Under the pieces are notes generated by a model, which worked only from the letters and a program-made list of their open reading frames with translations, made no database searches and was not told the DNA's origin. Both the position numbers and the translations under genes were made by a program. 64,000 bases of DNA from Shinisaurus crocodilurus (lineage: Eukaryota; Chordata; Lepidosauria; Squamata; Shinisauridae), in contig CM037880.1 in assembly GCA_021292165.1 (NCBI GenBank), forward strand, positions 178,457,085 through 178,521,084. Reading direction: 5' to 3'. Position 1 is the stretch's first letter. Each line of letters starts with the position of its first letter. Below are positions 55,751 through 64,000 of this stretch, piece after piece.

Positions 55751-58171
55751 GTAAGTATCACTAATAAAGCAGCTGGACAAAAAGTAGTGGTGAACAATTG
55801 CTTAAGACTGTACTCAGTCTTTAAATAGATGGACTGTTTGATTTGGTTGACAAGAAGATTCAGTGGATTAAAGCTGCTAGTAAAGGCATTTTTACTTGAA
55901 AAGGCTGGAGACAGCCCATCGCTTTTAAGAGAGTATGATAGATTTAGATTATTGCAATACCAGAAAATTAACTTCTAGTATATGTTTAAAAGGTTCTGGC
56001 TACAGTGATCTCATTCAATTCTGCATTTCAGACATTTTGGAGTGCCATCACCTCTCATGCATTCTCATGTGCTTCATTAATGCTGGGAATGTGAAAAGCT
56101 AAATGCAGGCTAAATAAAGAGATAGCTTTGGCTAAACAAATGACCTCTCAGATTGCTGTATGGCATTGTAAAGAAGTACTGGATTTCCTAATGGAGAATT
56201 TAGGGCTTCCTTTAGAACAGGGATGGGCAACATACGAGTTGCATGTGCCCCCTCATCCTTTTTTCCATCTACCTCCATCCCCATATCGGCACTGCTGCAC
56301 TGCTGAATTGCCGCCAAATTTCGGTAGCACACAGCAGTGTCAAGAAGAAAGCCACATTTTCCCTTTTAAACAAGGCATGTGGGGAGCATGCACCTTGTAT
56401 TAATGCAAGCTCCTGGGGGCTTTCGGGAGTATGATTTTGTATCAAAACAAGGCTTGTCCTCCCTGTGCACCATGTTTTGAAGGGGAAATGCAGCTTTCCC
56501 CCTGCCATTGAATTGCCCCCGAAATTTGGGGGCAATTCATTGGGGGCAATTTAAAGTTTAGATCTAAGCTTAGAAGATCAAGTCAATTGTTTGAATGAAG
56601 AATGTAAGTTAACTAACTGAAATTGTTATAATGGACCATCAAGGTGTGTGTGTGGTGGGTCCACCCTTAAAGGTGGCCCAAAAAGAATTCTAAATAAAAA
56701 AAATAAATATTTACTGTACCCTAGCTCTCCAAAAGCCCCCCCCCCAAAGAAAAATAACAATACAAATCACTCTCTTTTTCCTCTACTTCAGTGAGATCAA
56801 GGGCCCACAACTTGGTATTTTTGTTTAGTTCTGAACAGTGAAGCCCTCCTTAATAATTGGTACCTAGCAACCACTAGGTAAGTGTTTGTCCTATCAGAAA
56901 GTGATCGCGTGATACACCAGCTGTAGACAAAATGTCTTCTGCTTCCACTTGAACTTGCAAAGCCTCAGACAGGTGGCACGCTGCAATGCATAGTGGCAAG
57001 GTACAGGATGCTCATGGGATCCATCTAGAGCCCCTTCCTGATGCTGGCCCACCTCCTTCACCCAGATGGAAGCCATGCCTGTATGACAAGACATCTACAG
57101 GACAGGAGTCATGACTGCTATCATTATACCATTCTAAGAATAATGCAGTATACAATAAGATTACAGGTGAGAATGTTTAAAACTTGGATCTTTTTTTTTA
57201 ATTGACAAGTTTTGTGTAGAGTCATTGAGATAGTTAGGAATGTAATGAAGAGCGGCATTTTCAGCTGAGCCCCAAGGAATATTCCTGCTATAAAGAAAAG
57301 GGTCCCCTTCCCCTAAAAAGGTTCCTTCATTAGTTTAAACTCTCTAAAGTATGCTTGACATTATATCCTTCAGGGAACTTACCCAGCCTACACACAAAGA
57401 GGAACACTGAATTCATTTGCTCAGGACTATTTTTGGAATTGTTAAGGTTGTGTGAAATAAACAGCATTACATTATCCTTTTGCCACATAGCTCTAATTGT
57501 AACAGAATGAAAATCTATTTTGGTGAGACATTCAGTCCCCATGGGCGCAAAACGTTCACGGCCAACCACCTTTCTGAGAATTGAACAGCTAATCTTATGA
57601 TGGATGGAGTTTGCTGGTGCATATTTTACCTGCCTACAGTGATGTAGTTGAACAATTTATTTCATGAGAAAAGAATTTCAGTTGGCTCCTAGAGAATTAA
57701 AAATAGGCATAAGAAAAGAAATCTTTGAGCTTTTAGCTGTATTGTTATGCTAAGAGTTGACAGCTGTAGGAAGTTCTGCTGAAGGAATGATATTACATTA
57801 CAATGTAAATAGAAACTCTTTAGAGAAAGTTGAAATTATTTTAAAATAGCCTGTAATTAAGTTCCCCCTAAATCTTGAGTGATCAAAAAGGAATCCCTGA
57901 GCACTGAAAACTGTGAATGATTTAAGTGATAAATTATTACCAGATAACACATTTTATAATTGTGAGGACATATATTTCACATATAATATTTTATTTAAAA
58001 TCATATGTCCTAGATTTGATCCCCACCCCAAATATTGAGTTTTTAAATCCATATTTTAAGAACTTAATTTGGATCATTCAGATTTTGGATGTGAATTTTG
58101 GATGCACGCAGCCAAACTTGGCAAAGAAAACTCAAATTGCATTGGCATCATTTGAACATTCTTTCATCCAT
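55751..58171. other. Non-coding, no gene seen
   Basis: A C run at about 56738-56746 and ordinary AT-rich sequence. No family recognised. Confidence 0.45.
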
Positions 58172-58284
58172 AATAGAGTTGGAAGGAGCCTACAAGGCTA
58201 TCGAGTCCAACCCCCTGCTCAATGCAGGAAAGTAGAGGAGGGGTCTCCCATCCAAGTAATAACCAGGCTTGACCCTGCTTAGCT
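58172..58284 (-). repeat. 5S rRNA-derived SINE, copy 4, head truncated
   Basis: Minus-strand AGCTAAGCAGGGTCAAGCCT, TACTTGGATGGGAGACCCCT, then the CR1-like tail. The 5S head upstream of AGCTAAGC is missing, replaced by CR1 sequence on the other strand. Confidence 0.8.
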
Positions 58285-58508
58285 AATGAGAAAAGGAGTC
58301 CAAGATTGGTGGGAGTTTTTAAAAAAGGAAATTCTAAAGGCACAATTACAAACAATTCCAACAAGGAAAAAAGGTAGAGGATAACAGAAGAAGCCAATTT
58401 GGCTTCACAAAAACCTCAGAGATGACCTGAAAACAAAAAAGGACGCATATAGGAAGTGGAAGGCCAGGCTACAAAGGAAGAATATGGGCAGGTAGCACAA
58501 AATTGCAG
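58285..58508 (+). pseudogene. CR1 LINE ORF2 fragment, degenerate
   Basis: One frame reads WEFLKKEILKAQLQTIPTRK, then after a stop KKPIWLHKNLRDDLKTKKDA and YRKWKARLQRKN. This matches the part of CR1 ORF2 between endonuclease and reverse transcriptase (KPIWL.KELRD.LK.KK motif). It has at least two stops and is only 220 bp long, so it is a dead fragment. Confidence 0.75.
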
Positions 58509-58516
58509 GGATGGTA

Positions 58517-58578
58517 GTAGAAACCAGGGCAACAGGGCTTAAAATGGCCTGTTTTAGCCCTGTTGCCCTGGTTTCTAC
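58517..58578. repeat. Near-perfect 62-bp hairpin
   Basis: A 23-bp perfect arm (starting GTAGAAACCAGGGCAACAGG) is followed by TTAAAATGGCCTGTTTTA and the exact complement of the arm. The stem can extend by four AAAA/TTTT pairs past a one-base bulge. Confidence 0.92.
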
Positions 58579-58779
58579 GCCAAAACCGCGGCGCAGGGTT
58601 CAGCCACGTCGGCGTAGGGCCAGCCAGAAGTGACGCAACAGGAGCCCGCGTGAGTGCCGTGGCTGCCAGAGCAACGCAGAGAGCGGCCGGAGAGCCCCTC
58701 TGCACCGCGGAGGATCGGGGGGGCTGCTCGCCGAGGAGAGGCGATACACCCCCCCCCAAAGGTACAAAATTCACCACTA

Positions 58780-59218
58780 GCTCGCTGTCGCGTGGAGTTC
58801 CCTGTAATTCATCCTCTGCTGGCTGCCCTCCAGTCTCATCCTCAAGTACCTGAAAGCAATTCCATAGATCCACTGCTTCCACTGGTGCAGAATGTCTTCT
58901 AGTTCTTCTGCTTCTAATTGTCACCCATTTCCAGGGAGTTTCCTCTCCTTCATTCTTCCTCACCTCAGCATTCTCCTCTTCTGCCTCAGCTTGCTATTGC
59001 TCTTCTGGCTCCTGTACTTCACTTTACTGTTGTAGTTCCACCATTCTCTCTAGGAACTCTTCATCTTCTCTTATTCCCTTGAGGGTTGATACTCGCCACT
59101 CCAGTCCTATCACTTTTTCTTCCAATAATGCAACCAACTTGCACTTGTTGCACATGTAGGCCATGCTGATCTCAGGGAAGAAAACAAACATTGCACACAC
59201 CTTGCAGGTCACCACCAT
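58780..59218 (-). pseudogene. CR1-like ORF1 N-terminal fragment, degenerate
   Basis: One minus-strand frame, interrupted by two stops, gives a CxxC pair in MCNKCKLVALLEEKVIGLEW, a coiled-coil stretch with IREDEEFLERMVELQQ, an acidic linker, then WKWVTIRSRRTRRH and NCFQVLEDE. The order of zinc-binding cysteines, coiled coil, basic RRTRR and (N)RF..LE is what I recall of CR1 ORF1 N-termini before the esterase domain. Family assignment is moderately sure; it is not a host gene. Confidence 0.5.
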
Positions 59219-59344
59219 TAGAGAGTCTTTTTCTGTCCATAGTCTCTATTCCCTTTTTGTTTCTGCCTTTCTGATTGTATTGGAATGGCCTGTGCTTTGT
59301 CCTGTCTTCCCTGAAGGTTAACAACAGAGTTCCACTGGTATATA

Positions 59345-59490
59345 CGGTGCTTTTTTTCTGGAGAAAAAGGTACCGGAACTCTTGGATTACATTTCCTCGG
59401 GAGTAGATGGCGATTAAATTGTAATGCAATTAATAGAAGAAAAGGTGCTGGAACTCAGTTCCGGTGAGTTCCACCAGAAAAAAAGCCCTG
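59345..59490. mobile_element. hAT-type MITE with exact duplication
   Basis: The 146-bp element begins CGGTGCTTTTTTTCTGG and ends CCAGAAAAAAAGCCCTG, flanked by an exact 8-bp duplication GGTATATA (59337-59344 and 59491-59498). The internal CGGAACTC/GAGTTCCG-like arms make it palindromic. Confidence 0.92.
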
Positions 59491-59630
59491 GGTATATAAG
59501 TGTGTCATACAAGAAAAAAAGAAAGAAAAATGGTTAGAATCCTCCCCTGTTGAACTCCATTGCCAAACTCCTGTTAGCTCTCCCCATTCACTTGCTCTGA
59601 TCACTCGCTCTCTGGGAACTTGCTTGCTTG

Positions 59631-59664
59631 TATATCCCCTAGACCAGCTGGTCTAGGGGATATA
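59631..59664. repeat. Perfect 34-bp palindrome with no loop
   Basis: The first half TATATCCCCTAGACCAG is followed at once by its exact complement CTGGTCTAGGGGATATA. A further TATCCCCT copy follows at about 59663-59670, suggesting local fold-back duplication. Confidence 0.95.
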
Positions 59665-59812
59665 TCCCCTCTGCTCTGCTCAGTTAGGAGTCAGGAAACA
59701 GAATGAAACTCCCACCCACACAGCTGCTGAGAGTAATCAGGCCATGCCCCTTCAGTCCCAGGCTCTCAGAAGCACATGGTGAGCGCACGGTGACTTGGAA
59801 TAGGCAGTCCCT

Positions 59813-59990
59813 GGGTTTACTCAGGCGGGAATATGGGGTGGGTTAAGATTTTAAAATTTTTATATTGTTTTAAATGTATTTTATTGTTTTTATTCTATGT
59901 ACATCGCCCAGGGTGGCCGGTTGCCGGCCAGATGGGCGATAAATAAATATAAATAATAATAATAACAACAACAACAACAACAACAACTCC
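59813..59990 (+). repeat. Dispersed element 3' end with (AAC)n
   Basis: Plus-strand counterpart of 10306-10725: TCAGGCGGGAATATGGGGTG, then GGCCAGATGGGCGATAAATA and an A-rich tail, ending in an (AAC)n microsatellite at about 59964-59986. Confidence 0.6.
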
Positions 59991-60562
59991 AGGCCACTCA
60001 CCTCTTAGTTGTGAAAAAGCATTGATTGTTGATTTTCTAAAATAATGCCTTCCCTTATATCAGTGCAAACCCAACCAAGTCAAAAGACATTTCTGAGTAG
60101 ACATATATTGGGTTATGCCGAAAGCACCCAACCCTTATGCCAGACACACGCAAACTCACATTGCCTCACATAAGAGTCAAGGTACATATTCAGCAAGATC
60201 ATGTGGTAAAGTCCTTGCTGAGCTGTATCACTTCAGACTGGAGATGAAGAGTTGCATTTCTAATACACTTACATATATTAAAAGGGGCCTTTGTGCAAAA
60301 CCTAACACATCAAGACAAAAGGTTCTGAGAGGGAAACTCTTCAAAATAATGTGTGTCTGTGTCTCTCTCTGTATGCTGCGCATAACACAGAGATGTTTCT
60401 GGATCTTGGGTACTGAGTACTGGAGCAATTCCCAAACAATGTCGTGTTAAGCACTAACTCAGAAAAGTGTTTAATTTTGTTAAATGTGAATAAGACTGGA
60501 AATGTGGAAATAAGGGATAGAACTGGTGGTTATAACAAGAGAGCAACGTATAAGCACAGGGG
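59991..60562. other. Non-coding, no gene seen
   Basis: A 111-codon frame at 60115-60450 has no recognisable domain, no promoter context and no conserved look. It is treated as chance. Confidence 0.45.
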
Positions 60563-60690
60563 GTTGGATCCAGACTAAGTTAGTCACACTTCAGTCACAG
60601 TGGAATCAATAGGACTTAAGTTAGTCACAGCTAACTTGTTGCATTGATTTAAATGGATCTAACATGTGACTAACTTAGTCTGGATGCAAT
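60563..60690. mobile_element. Palindromic MITE of the GGATCCAGACT family
   Basis: Ends TTGGATCCAGACTAAGTTAG and CTAACTTAGTCTGGATGCAA are inverted copies. The centre is also partly palindromic (GACTTAAGTTAGTC). Confidence 0.7.
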
Positions 60691-60857
60691 GGAGTATTTT
60701 CTTGATGATTAGTTGTGGACTGGCTGCCTCTCAGATTTTATTTTAAAAATGAGTGGCAGAAGGGGATAATAGATGGACTCGGAATAGCCCATTGACAACT
60801 TGAATGTTATGAAGGTTCAGTGAATGTTCATGTCTTCTGCACAGCAGCCTCATACTC

Positions 60858-60998
60858 AGGGGTGCCTTCCCCAGCCTGGTGCCCTGCAGACGTGTTGGAC
60901 TGCAACTACCATCATTCCCTGCCATCATGGCCATGCTGGCTGAGAATGATGGCAGTCGCAGTCCAACTTAACTGGAGGCCACCAGGCTGGGGAAGACT
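60858..60998. mobile_element. Foldback MITE
   Basis: Arms CCTTCCCCAGCCTGGTGCCC and CACCAGGCTGGGGAAGACTG, with inner TTGGACTGCAACTACCATCA and its complement. Same family as 30631-30743. Confidence 0.7.
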
Positions 60999-61743
60999 GG
61001 ACAGCAGTATGGAAACCAACATAACATAGAACAGGAATGGCCAATTGCTGCATTCTTGGAGCCTATTCTGTTTTTCCAGACTAGGATTAGTTGGCTAAAT
61101 GTGCATTTGGCCACACAAACCAAGCCCTTTCCTGGGTAGCCAGACTATAAAAATATAGGTGCCCTCTAGCAATTACGGACTCGCAGTTACAGAGCACACA
61201 AAATGAACTATAACTTGGGAAATTACATTGATAAATAAGAAAAACCAAAGAGAGATATAAAGTTATAGCATGGAATCTATTTCTCACAACTTCTACCAAA
61301 AATGTCCCTTTTCTTTTTGAGTGGAACTTTACAGCTCTACATGCATAGGCTTCCCTGCTGCCGACATCCATGTTCAACATGTAGATATTGGGGCCAGGGG
61401 GGCCAGGGAAGCCATGTGATGTTGAGGGCAGGACCAGTGGGGCACATCCCTGCAGCCTCTTGTAGTCACGGAGACTCCTTCATGCAATTCTTTCATTTAG
61501 GGGGCTTCTGTAATCCTCTTCGCTACTTCCTACCAAACTCCAAAGCTCCTTAGTAGCTGAGAGTTGGTCAGGAATCAACATCCTCTGGCTGAGTTCCCCA
61601 CCACCACTACCACCACCATCATACTGGTAAAGTAAAGAGCTCAGGGCCATCATACACTGAATTGTTTCACCATGAAACCCCCCCCCCCGGCATTTGAATG
61701 GCATGAAGTGGAAGTGGGGGAACTCAGAGGGTGAATTCTATCA
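60999..61743. other. Non-coding, no gene seen
   Basis: No element or gene recognised; a C run at 61680-61688. Confidence 0.45.
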
Positions 61744-61895
61744 GTACTATAGTCTGGAGACACATGATTTAGCAACCTTGCTGAAGCTAAGCAGGTCTGG
61801 GTGTGGTTGATGCATGGATGAGAGACTTCCTGGGAATCTATGTATGCCACCTTGAGTTCTGTTGAATAAAGGAGGGGGGGATATAAATTTAATCA
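61744..61895 (+). repeat. 5S rRNA-derived SINE of a second type
   Basis: Contains GCTGAAGCTAAGCAGGTCTG and GATGCATGGATGAGAGACTT then CCTGGGAAT, which track 5S rRNA through and beyond the C box. The other copies lose 5S similarity after GGGAGACC. The tail CCACCTTGAGTTCTGTTGAA differs from the CR1-like tail. Confidence 0.7.
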
Positions 61896-62908
61896 ATACA
61901 TTAAATACAGCCAGAGTAGAAAATTTGCAAAGGGGTTCAGCATCCCCATGAGGAACATAATGTCTAGGCCAGCTCTGAGTTCCACAACCAGTGACTGAAT
62001 GTTAAATTTGAGGGCAGTGAAATGCAATGTTGTGTTCACTGTGTGTCTCATTTGCTGTGAATACAAGCAAGTTTAAGTGCTCCTCTCCCTACTTTTTCAA
62101 GTGGCGAGAAGTCCACTGGACTGGAGTGCTACAGGAGAGAGCACCAGAGTCCTAGGGTTGGATCCAGATTCTGTCCTACACGAGAGGAAGGCATGTTGCG
62201 CAAGTGCAACAACCTTTTCCCCATTGCACAATGTCATTGTGCTATTGCTAGGATCCTGATCCAGCATACTGGGTTCTGCAAGCACTAGGCTCATGCACAA
62301 CATATTGTGCGCTCTTACTTTAAGGCCAGATTTCAATCTGTGCATGTTGTGTTACCATTTGTGTAACATTTTCACAGAACTTCACATTTCCACAAACGCA
62401 TATCTGGATCCGGCCCCTAATGTACTATCTGTTCATTACAGATATATAGGCAGAGCACAGTGGAAGCAAACCGACTCCTACGGTAGACAGCACAATTACT
62501 GATCCTACATCGGGTTTCCAGAGAGAGCAACTGCACCCCAAGGACAGATCCATTTACACAACTGCAGCTCTCAGCTCTCTAGGTTTCATAAACTTGATAC
62601 AAAGTAAGGCTGAGTCAAAAGTTTTCATACAGACCTCTGGGGTCAAAATTAGGTGGTCAAGAGGGGCAAACATTGCTGCCAAAGCTCCTCAGCTCACCCT
62701 TCTGAGGGGACTTCTGGGGGACGAAATGATGGCTGCCAGCTGCGAGGAGGAGTCATGCTGCCACCAGTAAATTCAGCTGGCTTTCCTTCCCTCAAGCCTG
62801 AAAGTCATCAAATCAAAACGACTGCTTATGAATTCAGCAGTGAAATTAGAAGGGGTGTGTATCCATCACTCCAGTACAAACTGTTTCTCTGCCCCTCCCA
62901 CTAGCTAA
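61896..62908. other. Non-coding, TIR element remnant
   Basis: A diverged element of the GGATCCAGACT family spans about 62155-62420 (GGGTTGGATCCAGATTCTG ... ATATCTGGATCCGGCCCC). Nothing else recognised. Confidence 0.5.
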
Positions 62909-63014
62909 AACAGCCTTCCCCCACCTGGTGTCCTCCAGATGTGTTAAACTACAGCTCCCATGCTGATTAAGGATGATGGGAATTGTAGCCCAACACATCT
63001 GGAGGGCACCAGGA
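62909..63014. mobile_element. Foldback MITE, right end truncated
   Basis: Begins CAGCCTTCCCCCACCTGGTG with arms TCCAGATGTGTTAAACTACA and TTGTAGCCCAACACATCTGG. It stops after GGCACCAGG. Confidence 0.7.
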
Positions 63015-63029
63015 AGTGCTGCTTCCAGG

Positions 63030-63422
63030 TTTTTGAGGTCCCTTGGGCAAGACACTTTCAGTGGGCCCCCTCCCTCATTGAGTTTACCTTCTCACCACCA
63101 TTGTCACCAGCTACTTTTGCCCCTTGTCCTCTTTATCATCATCGCTATCACTTGCTTGCTTGGCAGGCAGTGACTGACTGACTGACTGAGCAGGCTGGCA
63201 GTGGCATCTACTGCTCTTCCTCCTCACTATCACCACCTTTGTTTGGGCCAGAGCAAGAGGCAGGTGAAGAAGCAGGTTGCAATGAGGAGGAGGAGGAGGA
63301 GGAGGAGGAGCAGCAGCAGCAGCAGCAGCAGCAACTCCAGGAGACTCTTGTCAGTGGGGCCCTGTTGGGATGTGGGCTCTTGGCAGGTGCCTGAGCATGC
63401 CTACCCTTAACGCTGGCCCTGG
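63030..63422 (+). repeat. Dispersed repeat family G with (GAG)n and (CAG)n
   Basis: Shares its 3' part with 23480-23657 (CTCTTGTCAGTGGG, CCTACCCTTAACGCTGGCCC) and its 5' part with about 41555-41850 (CCCTTGGGCAAG). Carries (GAG)n at 63284-63310 and (CAG)n at 63311-63333. The repetitive peptide frame here is not a gene. Confidence 0.5.
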
Positions 63423-64000
63423 CACCAGGTTGGGAAAGACTGAGCTTCCAAAGAATAATTTTCAGCTTTCAAAGAACATAACTGTTCTGTTATTAAGACA
63501 TTGGGCCCCCCATTATTGCCTAGTCTATTCATAGTAATCAAGACAGCCAAACTCCTAACACCTACCATGCTCAGCTGTATCTGTTCCAAGGTTGAGCCCT
63601 GGAATTGGGAAAGAGAGTGGGGGGCTCAGCTGTGGCAAACATGTAATTAAGTGCTGCCCATTTGAAAAAACTGTGCTAAGTGTACAGATTTGTACACCCA
63701 GATCTTGTATTTGCAACCGTATCATCACTTCAAAAGCATAATCCACATTAGGATAATACTTGTATTTTAAACATGAATCCCATGATAATGAAGCTGCATA
63801 GTAAAAAAAAATCCATTTATGATGTACCGGTACCTTGTTTACCTTTGTTCCAAGAATCTGGCCCTTGGAAGAAGACGCAAAACTCTGGTTAGATGAAAGC
63901 AAACTACTGTTTTCACACCCACTAGGCAACTGGACTTGTCGTGCAATACCATGACTTTGTCCAAACAGCATGATGCTAAGTCAACTAATACCTAACAGGT
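63423..64000. other. Non-coding, no gene seen
   Basis: A 138-codon minus frame (63555-63971) shows no known domain and no gene context. Treated as chance. Confidence 0.4.

Noticed and set aside
57661..57710. FSWLLEN followed by a stop, resembling the conserved FSWLNSLNE end of TRIM55
   Set aside because: An in-frame TGA lies only four codons upstream (57664-57666) with no acceptor between. Judged a coincidence.
58469..58963. 164-codon minus-strand frame as a host gene
   Set aside because: Its N-terminal part continues a degenerate CR1-like ORF1 and its C-terminal part runs through a hairpin; it is a chimera of repeats.
63201..63410. Arg/Ser-rich short protein
   Set aside because: Produced by (GAG)n and (CAG)n inside a dispersed repeat.
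1..64000. CRISPR arrays, bacterial operons, riboswitches
   Set aside because: No direct repeat-spacer arrays or prokaryotic gene organisation; splice sites, SINEs and intron-bearing tRNA genes show a vertebrate nuclear sequence.

Overview
This window is vertebrate nuclear DNA, most likely from a squamate reptile. It holds intron-interrupted genes with GT-AG junctions, nuclear tRNA genes with introns, CR1-type LINE pieces, a 5S-rRNA-headed SINE with a CR1-like tail, many short palindromic hAT and mariner elements, and an endogenous gammaretrovirus-like provirus. The species cannot be named from the sequence alone.

Layout. Positions 1-2155 are the 5' part of an endogenous retrovirus on the minus strand: broken gag, a leader with a 50-bp tandem repeat, a primer-binding site and an LTR. 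It lies in the last intron of DNAJC5B, whose final coding exon is at 3105-3199 (+). From 6700 to 9510 there are four tRNA genes in mirror-image order: Tyr(-), Arg(+), Arg(-), Tyr(+). A mariner-type MITE ends about 500 bp before the start codon of TRIM55 (MuRF2). Nine coding exons of TRIM55 run on the + strand from 16796 to 41036 and encode the RING, MuRF-conserved region, B-box, coiled coil, COS box and acidic tail. The ninth exon is one base short, which breaks the frame. I could not find the short final coding exon. The remaining 23 kb (41037-64000) contains no gene I recognise. It is full of repeats, and it could be the last TRIM55 intron or 3' flank.

How the genes relate. DNAJC5B encodes a cysteine-string-protein relative (J-domain co-chaperone). 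TRIM55 encodes a muscle RING E3 ligase that binds microtubules and the sarcomere. They are neighbours by conserved synteny and have no known functional link. As I recall, the human DNAJC5B - tRNA cluster - TRIM55 - CRH order on chromosome 8 matches the first three blocks here. CRH was not seen.

Mobile DNA is the main accessory content. Several elements have exact ends and target-site duplications: two solo LTRs (5-bp duplications), hAT-type elements (8-bp duplications), mariner MITEs (TA) and one TTAA-flanked MITE. No clearly new biological system was found. The most notable items are the inverted tRNA cluster, the TRIM55 frame break, the GACTC-rich hAT element, the 5S/CR1 composite SINE and three long near-perfect palindromes.
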